Translations under genes and position numbers: made by a program
Notes under the pieces: model-generated
Database searches by the model: none
Told to the model about the DNA's origin: nothing
What the model saw: only the letters and a program-made list of their open reading frames with translations
Assembly: GCA_913055685.1 (NCBI GenBank)
Contig: CAJXKC010000001.1
Span: 1,240,001 to 1,304,000, forward strand
Reading direction: 5' to 3'
DNA: 64,000 bases
From: an uncultured Flavobacteriales bacterium
Lineage (GTDB): Bacteria > Bacteroidota > Bacteroidia > Flavobacteriales > Schleiferiaceae
Shown: positions 33,629 to 41,828 of the stretch, piece after piece
Layout of the letters: the number at the start of each line of letters is the position of its first letter
Numbering within the stretch: position 1 is the stretch's first letter

Positions 33629-34111
33629 TTAAAATGTTTTCATGATCCCTAGTGACCAAAGATCATGGGAATCAACTCTAATTGGCTGTGACCACTCTAG
33701 ATAAAGGCTCCATGTTTTCCAATTCCTATGAAGGCCAATTCCGCCCAAAGGGCTGTTATTAATTTCCTCTGTAGAGACTTTGGCATCAGCTTCAGAGCCA
33801 AATTGAAATTGCCAGCCTACTAAAGGGTATAGGCCAATGAGGCCAAGTTCTATGATATAATGTCCTACTATATTTAACTCTGGGTTGGATTGTTCTTTGG
33901 AGAATAGGGTGAACTCTGGACCTAGACAAAAACGATGATTTAAATTGTAATAAGTCCTTAGCGCAATCCCGGTGGAATGTTCATTGAGGCTAACTCCAAC
34001 CACTCCGCTAAAGCTGTTTTTAGGAAAATAACAGTGGTGATAAGTAGAGTCACTTTGGCCTGAGAGCTTCATTAAGCCTAAGAAGCTTACTATCATTACA
34101 ATCCGTACCAT
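33629..34111 (-). CDS. Hypothetical exported protein, barrel-like
   Basis: 160 residues with a signal peptide (MVRIVMIVSFLGLMKLSGQ) and an amphipathic beta-rich mature region (GIALRTYYNLNHRFCLG, WSLYLEWSQPIRVDS) ending in Phe, like a small outer-membrane barrel. Overlaps the next upstream gene by 16 nt. No family recognised. Confidence 0.5.
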   Translation of the reverse strand: MVRIVMIVSFLGLMKLSGQSDSTYHHCYFPKNSFSGVVGVSLNEHSTGIALRTYYNLNHRFCLGPEFTLFSKEQSNPELNIVGHYIIELGLIGLYPLVGWQFQFGSEADAKVSTEEINNSPLGGIGLHRNWKTWSLYLEWSQPIRVDSHDLWSLGIMKTF

Positions 34112-34887
34112 ATGATAGTTTCCTTAATAAATTGTAATAGACGGGATTTCTGCAAATGGTAGGAGGTGAAAAACTGTTTATCTATTGGGTAAACCATGCC
34201 CTCCCAACTTGAACTTTTATGAAAATGCCAGGGAGCACTTGGAGTAAGGTTAAAGTTTTTATTGCCTTGAAAATCAGAGTGAGTTGCATAAAAATAGGGC
34301 TGTGGAAACAATTCGTCAGCAACCCCTAAACCAAAGCCTAGACCTTGTTGATGGGGCAACTCAATATAGAGTCCGCTATCAAAATGGTGCGGCCAAATTC
34401 GCATACTATTATTGGTATTTAGGGAGCTAGTTAAATACAGACTTACTTCACTCGCTAAACTCCGAACATTGATCCATTTGTCCATTAATTCACTTTCAAA
34501 TGTTAGGGCTTTTTTTTGGTTAGGATAATTTGGTATTTGATAGTGCATGGGGCTCTGCCATTCAGCCGATGCCACAGAGTACTCTTTTAGTCGTTTAGCC
34601 AGTTCATTTTCAAGATGATTTACACTTTTTCCCTCTACAGGTATGGTAAACAAGCTACTTCTAGCGCCATGATATAAGCCTAGTTCTAAGTTTATAAGAT
34701 CTAAGCCAAATTGCATAGGGCGTCCAAGCTGCTCAAATGGTTGACCTAATATTCTCCTTTTTAGGAGGTCAAGTTGTAGGTTTGTATGACTGTCATCTTC
34801 TTCCTCCATGATTAGACTGCGATTCAGTTTCGCAAGTATTTGACAGATTAGATGCAAGGATTGCTCTAGATTAATATATTCCTGCAT
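34096..34887 (-). CDS. DUF5996-like hypothetical protein
   Basis: 263 residues, cytoplasmic, with Trp- and His-rich blocks (RIWPHHFDSGLYIELP, LTPSAPWHFHKSSSWEGM) resembling the DUF5996 family, whose function is unknown. An N-terminal helical part precedes a beta-rich core. Overlaps the Rieske-glutamate synthase gene by 17 nt on the same strand, implying a joint role. Family call is tentative. Confidence 0.5.
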   Translation of the reverse strand: MQEYINLEQSLHLICQILAKLNRSLIMEEEDDSHTNLQLDLLKRRILGQPFEQLGRPMQFGLDLINLELGLYHGARSSLFTIPVEGKSVNHLENELAKRLKEYSVASAEWQSPMHYQIPNYPNQKKALTFESELMDKWINVRSLASEVSLYLTSSLNTNNSMRIWPHHFDSGLYIELPHQQGLGFGLGVADELFPQPYFYATHSDFQGNKNFNLTPSAPWHFHKSSSWEGMVYPIDKQFFTSYHLQKSRLLQFIKETIIWYGL

Positions 34888-36469
34888 ATTGGACTCCTGT
34901 TAATTGATGCATTTTATAGTCAAAGGTGCTAAGGTCATGAGAATTAAAGTGCTTAATATCCGGATAGCCACAACTGCGAGCAATAACTTTTATTAGACTA
35001 TTACTGGACTTCAAAAACTGTTCTAAATGTTTCGCAGATTGATCAATAATAAGCCTGCTTCTTAAATTTTCTTTCTGAGTGGCTATACCAACCGGGCAAT
35101 TATCAGTGTGACAGGCTCTCATTCCTAAGCAACCTATGGCTTGTAATGCTGAGTTAGATATTGCAATTGCATCGGCACCCAACATCATGGCTTTGGCAAA
35201 ATCTTCGGCAACACGTAATCCGCCTGTGATGACTAGACTTATGTCTTTTTGACCTTGATTGTCTAAATGCTTACGTGCACGAGCTAAGGCGGGAATGGTA
35301 GGGATATTGATATTAATCCTTAGAACTGATGGGGCCGACCCAGTACCGCCTCCTCGGCCATCGAGGATAATATAATCTACCCCAACAGAAATCGCAAAGT
35401 CTAGATCATCTTCTATATGACTTGCTGCTATTTTAAATCCTATTGGAACCCCTCCGGTAATCTTTCTAATTTTTTCCGCAAATGCTTTAAAATCCTCAAC
35501 GCTATGAAGGTCAGGGAATGTTGCTGGGGAAATTGCGGGTTCTCCAATTTTTAGACCACGAACTGCGGCAATTTCGGAGGTTACCTTAGAGCCAGGCAAA
35601 TGTCCCCCTGTTCCTGTTTTTGCTCCTTGACCTCCTTTAAAATGAAAGGCTTGTATGTTTTTAAGTTTATCCCAGGAAAAGCCGAATTTTCCAGAGGCCA
35701 ATTCATAGAAGTATCGAGAATTGTTGGCCTGTTCTTCTGGAAGCATGCCTCCTTCACCACTGCAAATTCCAGTTTTTGCTCTTTCGGCTCCTTTTGCCAA
35801 GGCAATTTTTGCTTCACGGGATAGGGCGCCAAAGCTCATGTCGGATATGAAAATGGGCATTTCTAAATGAAGTGGTTTCTTAGCTTTAGATCCAATTACG
35901 ACCCTAGTGTTTACTTCAGCATCATCCAATAGTGGCTTGCGGGATAATTGAGCAGGTAAGAATTGTAGTCCCTCCCATTTGGGTAAAGTGTCTCGATCTA
36001 CTCCCATAGCCTCAGATGGGCCATGATGCCCATAGTTGCTCAGGCCATTATGGGCTAACTCCTTGATGTACTCAGTGTAAGGTTCGGTAGCTTCAGGGTG
36101 TGTATCAGCAAATTTACCTAGGTAATCATCTTTTTTAAAGGGTTGTGGGTTCCGCTCTAAAAATTCATTGATTTCTTCTTCATCAACATGCAGTACATCA
36201 TCTTCCCACCATGAATAAAATTTATATAAGCGCTCATTATTGTTATATTCACTTACCCCTGTGTCCCAACGGTAGTCCCAGCCGTGAAGTCCACAAACTA
36301 AATTTTCACCAACTAGGTGTCCATCTGCCATTAGGGCACCCCTGTGAAGGCAACGGCCGTACAGCACAGAGGATTTACCGTTCCGCATTATTATTACTAA
36401 ATCCAAACCATTAATCGTAACACCGTTTGGTTTATTGGCAATAATGTCGTTTCTACTAAGTACTTTCAT
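34871..36469 (-). CDS. Rieske-domain / FMN-binding glutamate synthase-like fusion
   Basis: 532 residues. Residues about 10-95 are a Rieske [2Fe-2S] domain with the ligand pairs GRCLHRGALM and VCGLHGWDY. The rest is an archaeal-type glutamate synthase (GltB2-like) FMN barrel: GGQGAKTGTGGHLPGSKV, ILDGRGGGTGSAPS, and the Cys block GCLGMRACHTDNCPVGIATQ for an iron-sulfur cluster. No glutaminase domain, so it is a stand-alone flavin oxidoreductase with electron input from the Rieske centre; its substrate is unknown. Usually such proteins lack the fused Rieske domain. Confidence 0.85.
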   Translation of the reverse strand: MKVLSRNDIIANKPNGVTINGLDLVIIMRNGKSSVLYGRCLHRGALMADGHLVGENLVCGLHGWDYRWDTGVSEYNNNERLYKFYSWWEDDVLHVDEEEINEFLERNPQPFKKDDYLGKFADTHPEATEPYTEYIKELAHNGLSNYGHHGPSEAMGVDRDTLPKWEGLQFLPAQLSRKPLLDDAEVNTRVVIGSKAKKPLHLEMPIFISDMSFGALSREAKIALAKGAERAKTGICSGEGGMLPEEQANNSRYFYELASGKFGFSWDKLKNIQAFHFKGGQGAKTGTGGHLPGSKVTSEIAAVRGLKIGEPAISPATFPDLHSVEDFKAFAEKIRKITGGVPIGFKIAASHIEDDLDFAISVGVDYIILDGRGGGTGSAPSVLRININIPTIPALARARKHLDNQGQKDISLVITGGLRVAEDFAKAMMLGADAIAISNSALQAIGCLGMRACHTDNCPVGIATQKENLRSRLIIDQSAKHLEQFLKSSNSLIKVIARSCGYPDIKHFNSHDLSTFDYKMHQLTGVQYAGIY

Positions 36470-36556
36470 TTTTGTTATTTCTTAAAAGCGAAAGACTCCG
36501 CGCCCTTTCAGACGCAGAGCTTTCAAACAACCAAATAAAGGGAGTGTTGGGCTGGG

Positions 36557-37114
36557 CTAGTAAATAAACTCTGCTTTTACCTCAATCACCTTAGCAATAT
36601 TGGTGCTGGGCTTTCCTTCCTCAAAGGCAATTCCATAATCAGCTAGAGTGATATTAAAAGTGGTGTTTAAGGTTACATCGCCAGCTGAAGAAACTTTAAT
36701 TTCGACCGGTGCTTTTAAAGGGTTGGTTTTGCCCCTTATGGTCATATCGCCAGCAATATTTGCCGTATATACTCCTTCTTTACTAAAGTTAACTTTGCTT
36801 AGGTCAACAATCTTTCCTATCATTTTTGCTTTAGGGTACTCTTTAGTATGAAGGAATTTCTCTTGATTAAAGTGACGTTCCATCAACCATTTATCGAAAT
36901 CAAAAGATTGCATAGGAACAGATGCCACGAAATCTCCATTCAAAGGGTTTAGTGTACTGACTGATTTGAAGTTTTCCGCCTGTATATCTTCTACGGCGGT
37001 ATGACTAAAGAAGGAAATCTTAGATTTCGTGCTGACTAATTTTTCACCTGATTGAAAGGCGAAACTTAGAGGGAGAGCTAAGGCAATTATCCAATTCGTT
37101 AATTTAATTTTCAT
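36557..37114 (-). CDS. YceI-family exported lipid-binding protein
   Basis: 185 residues with a signal peptide (IIALALPLSFAFQ) and the YceI lipocalin-like barrel pattern: SKISFFSHTAVEDIQAEN, KWLMERHFNQEKFLHTKEYP and VYTANIAGDMTIRGKTNPL. YceI proteins bind long isoprenoid lipids in the periplasm. Same strand as the thiol-redox genes upstream. Confidence 0.85.
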   Translation of the reverse strand: MKIKLTNWIIALALPLSFAFQSGEKLVSTKSKISFFSHTAVEDIQAENFKSVSTLNPLNGDFVASVPMQSFDFDKWLMERHFNQEKFLHTKEYPKAKMIGKIVDLSKVNFSKEGVYTANIAGDMTIRGKTNPLKAPVEIKVSSAGDVTLNTTFNITLADYGIAFEEGKPSTNIAKVIEVKAEFIY

Positions 37115-37137
37115 CTGATTTTAATTTATAATTGTTA

Positions 37138-37611
37138 CTACTTGCTTTTTAAAATTGTGGCATCTTCAATAATGACTGGTTCATAAAACCCAAGGTCTTC
37201 ATCGTAGTGAGCTCCAGATCGAATTACACCTTTTACCCTAATTGTTTGACCAACCTTTAGACCGCGGGGTTTTTCTCCATTTTGGAGGGTTACACTTACA
37301 CCGGTTGGATCATCTGACTCTTGAAGCAAAAGAACTAATTGGTTGTTGTAGTCTTCCTCTATTTTGGACAAAGTGCCAGTGATGTCCATAATATCCGATA
37401 CACCATCATCCTTAAGATATCTGGCATCGGTCGCGTCCTCATCTTTCAGATATTCGCGAACCAGCACTGAGGCTTCTATTTTATGATCGGCATCACTCTT
37501 AGACACATTTCTTTTGGGCATATTGAATAGGTAGTAAATCGTGCCCAGGCCCGCCAATAGTAGCACTGCGCCCGTTATCAATAGTTTTTTTTTGGTTGAT
37601 TTCATTTTCAA
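37138..37611 (-). CDS. Membrane-anchored OB-fold (tRNA_anti-like) protein
   Basis: 157 residues. N-terminal span (LLITGAVLLLAGLGTIYYLF) then an OB-fold resembling the tRNA_anti-like group: VSDIMDITGTLSKIEED, GQTIRVKGVIRSGAHYDED, FYEPVIIEDATILKSK. Such proteins often travel with YceI in Bacteroidota, as here (24 bp apart). Function unknown, probably periplasmic. Confidence 0.7.
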   Translation of the reverse strand: MKMKSTKKKLLITGAVLLLAGLGTIYYLFNMPKRNVSKSDADHKIEASVLVREYLKDEDATDARYLKDDGVSDIMDITGTLSKIEEDYNNQLVLLLQESDDPTGVSVTLQNGEKPRGLKVGQTIRVKGVIRSGAHYDEDLGFYEPVIIEDATILKSK

Positions 37612-37613
37612 TT

Positions 37614-38324
37614 CTAGATTTCGATTATTGAAGGATTAGAGGGGTTTTGGATTGTTTTATTGGGATGTTTGTAGCATTTTGAAGTCTTAAACCTTATATG
37701 GCATGCTAACAGTGTTTTAAGGCTTTGATGCCCCGTAATAGCGCTTGGTAATGGGCTTGGAAAAAATTGAAACTGCCACAGCCAGCCTCTGTTTTGAGAC
37801 TTTCTCAAGACTTGAACTACAAATCGTGCGCAGTTTGTTCCAAGGGGATGAAAGGGACCGTAAACTTGTGGCCCCTTATTGATCTCCTTATTGATGATTC
37901 TTTTGGCCCGATCATAATTTACTAGAAACTCTCGATGAAGTGTAGTGCCATAACTGTAATTTCCTGGCATATTCTGAACTTCGCGGAGAATTTGCGTTGT
38001 ATTCTTTAATTTCAACTCAGGCTTTTTTTCAAAAACTGGTTCTGTAAATAAGGTCAAACTTTCATCATGAACTGAACTTCTGATCATGGCTTTGCCTTCA
38101 GGGGAATTATATCGACCACAGTCATAATATTCCAGCATTTTACCATCATGTTGAATTAGCACGAAGGCCGCGTGCCCAACAGGAGAGAAGCCATCTTTTG
38201 AGAAACCTATATACTCAAGAAAGGGGTCGTACCAACTATGAGCATTTTTACACCAGGTATCTGGCCATGCAATGGCTAATAGAGTTGCATCCTTTTTAAG
38301 TTCTGTTGATCGCTTTGCCTTCAT
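37614..38324 (-). CDS. Hypothetical protein with papain-like His/Cys blocks
   Basis: 236 residues, not securely identified (possibly DUF6695-like). An N-terminal block SPVGHAAFVLIQHDGKMLEYYDCG and a later HPLGTNCARFVVQVLRKS recall the His-then-Cys order of permuted NlpC/P60 papain-fold proteins. No signal peptide. Located 2 bp before ccdA on the same strand. The catalytic idea is inference. Confidence 0.55.
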   Translation of the reverse strand: MKAKRSTELKKDATLLAIAWPDTWCKNAHSWYDPFLEYIGFSKDGFSPVGHAAFVLIQHDGKMLEYYDCGRYNSPEGKAMIRSSVHDESLTLFTEPVFEKKPELKLKNTTQILREVQNMPGNYSYGTTLHREFLVNYDRAKRIINKEINKGPQVYGPFHPLGTNCARFVVQVLRKSQNRGWLWQFQFFPSPLPSAITGHQSLKTLLACHIRFKTSKCYKHPNKTIQNPSNPSIIEI

Positions 38325-38326
38325 GG

Positions 38327-38992
38327 TTAAAACAATGCCAATTGGTAGTTGATAATGTAAACCCCGGCTATAAAAAGGATAATAGCAGTAATTCTTTCCA
38401 TGTGAGGTAAAAGCTTTCTTAAGTTCGTCATTAAGAATTGTTTAGCGAAAGTGGCCAAGCTTATGACTAGTATCAACATACTGCTAATGCCTAAAAAGTA
38501 GGCTAGGATGTAGGAGGCGCCAGTAACTATACTATCGGCAGCTAAAGCTTGAGTGGTGACAACCAGAAAAAGGGGGAAAAGGCACCCTAGTGCGCCAATG
38601 GCATAAGCAATTCCAAAGTAAAATGCCTCTTTTGCTTCATTTTTAGTGTCGGGCTCATTAAAATTTATGCTTATAGACACTGCCTTTCCAAAAAACATAA
38701 CTACCGCCAAGACTAGCAGGCCAGCTCCCATAACCATTGTCACGTATTTCATATACTCTTTGAGCAACTGGCCTGCCAGGGTTATCATAATTGCGGCTGC
38801 CCCATAAATTATTAGAATTCCTAATATGCTAAAAGCAGCAAGCTTTATTCCTCGTTTTAACTTTTGACCCAAACTAGGAGAAGACTGGCCTCTCGAAATA
38901 TAGGCCATTATGTATGCAGGTAGCATTGCAACGGCACAGGGCGCTAAAAATGCCATCAGACCCTGCATAAATGAAAAAACTAGGAAATTCAT
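38327..38992 (-). CDS. ccdA: CcdA-like cytochrome c biogenesis/thiol-electron transporter
   Basis: 221 residues, six spans, with the two redox cysteines of the DsbD/CcdA core: FLAPCAVAMLPAY and GALGCLFPLFLVV. It moves electrons from cytoplasmic thioredoxin to periplasmic partners such as the TlpA-like protein encoded 5 bp upstream. The intact counterpart of the truncated copy at 22137-22655. Confidence 0.88.
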   Translation of the reverse strand: MNFLVFSFMQGLMAFLAPCAVAMLPAYIMAYISRGQSSPSLGQKLKRGIKLAAFSILGILIIYGAAAIMITLAGQLLKEYMKYVTMVMGAGLLVLAVVMFFGKAVSISINFNEPDTKNEAKEAFYFGIAYAIGALGCLFPLFLVVTTQALAADSIVTGASYILAYFLGISSMLILVISLATFAKQFLMTNLRKLLPHMERITAIILFIAGVYIINYQLALF

Positions 38993-38997
38993 GGATA

Positions 38998-39528
38998 TTA
39001 CGCTTTTAGGAGTTCGTCAAATAAGACACGATAATCTTGGGTAGACATAACCGCAGTTTTTCTAAAAGCCACCTCACCTTGTGCACTGATCCCCATTGTG
39101 GTTGCCTGGCCACTTACACCTAGTTTTACCATTAATTTAGGGTCACCTGCGGCTACAGGAAATGAAATTTCACGTTCCTTAGCCAGTTTTTTCATGACTG
39201 ACGCGTCATCCGTGGGATCAATGCTAACAGCAATGATATTTATTCTGTCCTTATACTCTTCGTAGGCTTCGGATAGTGTAGGCCAGTTTTTTGCGCATTT
39301 TGGACACCATGAGGCAGTAAAATAAATAACCGTTGGCTTTCCTTCCTCAATTGATTTTTTTAAGCTAATTGTTTCACCGTCTACCGACTCAATTTGGAAA
39401 TCTGGTGCTTTTTCTTCTGTCGCTGCATAAGGGCGCTCAGGAGCAGTATTAGAATCATGATTCAAGGTCTTGTTGCCAGTTAAGCTAATTGAAGCGACTA
39501 GCAGGATTTGAGTTACTAAGTGATGCAT
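38998..39528 (-). CDS. TlpA/ResA-like exported thioredoxin
   Basis: 176 residues. Signal peptide (LVTQILLVASISLTGNK) and a thioredoxin/AhpC-like fold with the active site TASWCPKCAKNWP, then INIIAVSIDPTDD and the cis-Pro region in TTMGISAQGEV. Periplasmic thiol-disulfide protein probably reduced by the neighbouring CcdA. Confidence 0.88.
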   Translation of the reverse strand: MHHLVTQILLVASISLTGNKTLNHDSNTAPERPYAATEEKAPDFQIESVDGETISLKKSIEEGKPTVIYFTASWCPKCAKNWPTLSEAYEEYKDRINIIAVSIDPTDDASVMKKLAKEREISFPVAAGDPKLMVKLGVSGQATTMGISAQGEVAFRKTAVMSTQDYRVLFDELLKA

Positions 39529-39550
39529 GTTTATTAGAATTAATTATTAA

Positions 39551-40111
39551 TTACGACTGAAAAGAATTTAAGACAGCAACGGGCGGGAAATCAGCCTCGG
39601 CCTCTGAAATATTATACATTAGGTGGGTACAAGTTTTAGCGGTTATCGCCAAAATGAGATCAACTAAATTCTCTTTTGAGTAACCCGCTTCAAAAAAATT
39701 ATCTAAGTGGGTTACTGCGTTGGTGCTATTCTGGCAAATGGCTTTGCACAAATTTGCCAAAGCACATAATTTTGAGTCAAAAGAAGCCCTCCCTGCCCTT
39801 ATGGCAATGATCTCCTTTTCGCTAAAGCCTAATGAGGAAGCCGCAGCAGTGTGAGTTGCCAAGCAGGCATATGCCTTATTTATCTCACTAACAGTTAGGT
39901 TAACTAACTCCAGCTCTTGATGACTAAGACTACTTTCGGCGTTGTTGAAATTTATAAATCGTTTGAAGCCTCTAGGGGAATATGCAAATACCCTGTAGAC
40001 ATTGGGAATGAATCCGATTTTAGATCGAATCAATTGCAGAGCTTCTTTACTCTCAATGTCTAAGCTCTCAATTGAGGGCACTTTCAGCAATTTAGATACT
40101 CCTTGGTTCAT
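39551..40111 (-). CDS. AhpD/carboxymuconolactone decarboxylase-like protein
   Basis: 186 residues, all-helical, with the AhpD core ELVNLTVSEINKAYACLATHTAAA. In AhpD the pattern is CxxC-xxx-H; here the first Cys is Ala (AYAC) while the second Cys and His remain, so disulfide-relay activity would be lost or changed. Located between TlpA and AraC; the truncated module at 21.4 kb lacks it. Confidence 0.8.
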   Translation of the reverse strand: MNQGVSKLLKVPSIESLDIESKEALQLIRSKIGFIPNVYRVFAYSPRGFKRFINFNNAESSLSHQELELVNLTVSEINKAYACLATHTAAASSLGFSEKEIIAIRAGRASFDSKLCALANLCKAICQNSTNAVTHLDNFFEAGYSKENLVDLILAITAKTCTHLMYNISEAEADFPPVAVLNSFQS

Positions 40112-40184
40112 CTGTGTTTATTGATGGAACCAAAAGTCCTAATTAGCTGTATTTGAGAAAATAACTATTTCACCTCAAAGTGTG

Positions 40185-41051
40185 TCAATTTTTCCCGAAT
40201 TGAGGGTATTCTCTTTCAGACTTGAATTGGACTGGGGTTTTTCCCACTTGTTTTTTAAAAAAACGACTAAACTGATTTGCATCACTAAACCCTAATTCAA
40301 GTCCAATTTCTTTTACTGATTTTGAGGTATATAATAAGAGTCGTTTTGCTTCAAGAGCAATTCGTTTATGAATAACCGTTAAAGGGCTTTCATCGGCATG
40401 TAATCTGAATAGATTAGTTATAGTTTTCGGTGCCCGGTTTAATAGGTTGGCGTAATCGCTCACCTGTTTCAAGGTTTTATAATGCTCTTCTACTAAGGCA
40501 TTGTATTGCCTAATTAAATCCACACTTTCTTGATTACCTCCCTTATTAATTAGTTGGTTTCGGGCTAGACGTGTAGCTCGGATAATTAACCTTTTTAAAA
40601 GTATGCGCAACATTTCTTCTTGATTGCGATCTCTATGATCGAACTCTTCCCGTAAAACACGTAATAGCGTCTCTACAACTTCCTGTTCTTTGTCGTTAAG
40701 ACTCAGAACCGGGGTTTCATGATTGCCGAAAAATAGGAGACCGTTGCAAGAAACTTCCTCATCATAAGTGTGAATACAGTAAAAAGCTCTATTGAAGCCT
40801 AAACATACGAAGTCATGGCTTACATCCTTTGGTTCTGCAAAAAGGACCTTTTGCAAATTAGTAACCGCTAAGAGGCTTTTGCTGGGTAATTCTATACTAA
40901 TGCCATCTATTAGGCATGAAATCGATACTTGAGATCTGTTGTAAATAAACCTGAAGTAAGGTCCAGCATGATCTAGTTTCCGATCTTCGATTACACTACT
41001 TCCGAAAAAGAAACTAGCCTCTGTATTAGATTCGTAGTAATTAGCAAGCAT
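40185..41051 (-). CDS. AraC-family transcriptional regulator (intact copy)
   Basis: 288 residues: N-terminal cupin-like sensory part with a conserved FYCIHTYDEEVSCNGLLFF block, a helical linker (EEMLRILLKRLIIRATRLA) and a C-terminal double HTH (KQVSDYANLLNRAPKTITN and VKEIGLELGFSDANQF). First gene of the AhpD-like/TlpA/CcdA block, which it likely controls. Confidence 0.9.
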   Translation of the reverse strand: MLANYYESNTEASFFFGSSVIEDRKLDHAGPYFRFIYNRSQVSISCLIDGISIELPSKSLLAVTNLQKVLFAEPKDVSHDFVCLGFNRAFYCIHTYDEEVSCNGLLFFGNHETPVLSLNDKEQEVVETLLRVLREEFDHRDRNQEEMLRILLKRLIIRATRLARNQLINKGGNQESVDLIRQYNALVEEHYKTLKQVSDYANLLNRAPKTITNLFRLHADESPLTVIHKRIALEAKRLLLYTSKSVKEIGLELGFSDANQFSRFFKKQVGKTPVQFKSEREYPQFGKN

Positions 41052-41055
41052 TTGA

Positions 41056-41349
41056 TTAAGTATATAATTTTGAAACTAACTCCTTAGATTTTGCACTATT
41101 GAAAGCACCATTAGGAGAAATCTTATCGCACACCATAAAATAATGAAACTGTTTTCCTGAAAGGTCTGCCCATTTATTGCCTAGTCTTCTCTTTGAGGCA
41201 CTATCAGGATTATCGCGATCATCTCCTTTGGTTTCCAATAAGATGACGTTCCCAGATTTGGTGAATTCAAGAAAGTCGGGGTAATGATTGGATCTGAACC
41301 CATTGATGGAAAATCCTTTTCCTCTACCCATCCAATTGAGTTTAGGCAT
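41056..41349 (-). CDS. Orphan PD-(D/E)xK nuclease domain, type III Res C-terminal-like
   Basis: 97 residues with GFRSNHYPDFLEF and VILLETKGDDRDNPDS, spaced as in a PD-(D/E)xK nuclease (PD, then ExK), plus KRRLGNKWADLSGKQFHYF. This is the C-terminal endonuclease segment of type III restriction Res subunits. The helicase part is missing, so either a remnant or a stand-alone small nuclease. It abuts (1 bp) an XRE-type regulator on the same strand. Confidence 0.65.
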   Translation of the reverse strand: MPKLNWMGRGKGFSINGFRSNHYPDFLEFTKSGNVILLETKGDDRDNPDSASKRRLGNKWADLSGKQFHYFMVCDKISPNGAFNSAKSKELVSKLYT

Positions 41350-41350
41350 T

Positions 41351-41545
41351 TTATATCTTGTCTTCGTTTATCAAATCTTTGACCTTAACTTCGAGGACTC
41401 GAGCTATTTCAAACAACATCTCTAAGCTGGGTTGTCTTCTGTTCTGAACATAAGCATTCACTACCGGATAGCTTTTACCGATTTTTTCGGATAGCCAGGT
41501 TTGCTTTATCCCCTTATCTTCTAACACCTCCTTGATTCTATTCAT
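41351..41545 (-). CDS. XRE-family HTH regulator
   Basis: 64 residues, a single lambda-repressor-like HTH: KGIKQTWLSEKIGKSYPVVNAYVQ with LFEIARVLEVKVKDLI closing. Sits directly upstream of the orphan nuclease domain, the arrangement of restriction controllers (C proteins) or small toxin-antitoxin pairs. It marks the right end of the cargo block; the AT-rich region just upstream probably holds its promoter. Confidence 0.85.
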   Translation of the reverse strand: MNRIKEVLEDKGIKQTWLSEKIGKSYPVVNAYVQNRRQPSLEMLFEIARVLEVKVKDLINEDKI

Positions 41546-41710
41546 ATCTGAAGTAGGTTACATGCGAATATATCAGATTATGACATATAATATAGTCGAG
41601 GATTAAACAATAATTTGGAATTTGCTCAATTGGTTGGTATGGAAGTCCTTCAAAGCCCTATGTTTCAGAATGAAGTCCTAATTTCATTCTCACTTCTTCC
41701 CAATCCCTAC

Positions 41711-41732
41711 AAAAATCCTCCCAGAGGGAGGA
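41711..41732 (-). terminator. Terminator-like hairpin after the replication operon
   Basis: Read on the minus strand: TCCTCCC, three-base loop, GGGAGGA followed by a T5 run (stem arms 41716-41722 and 41726-41732). It lies about 100 bp downstream of the primase-helicase stop and would end that transcript before the cargo genes. Confidence 0.6.
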
Positions 41733-41828
41733 CTTTCGTACCACAGACGTCTCAGTCTGTTCCTAATTCAGGCCGAATTAAGGGTGAAATGGAGGGCTGT
41801 TAAAGCGTAATCCGACCTGAATAATGTC

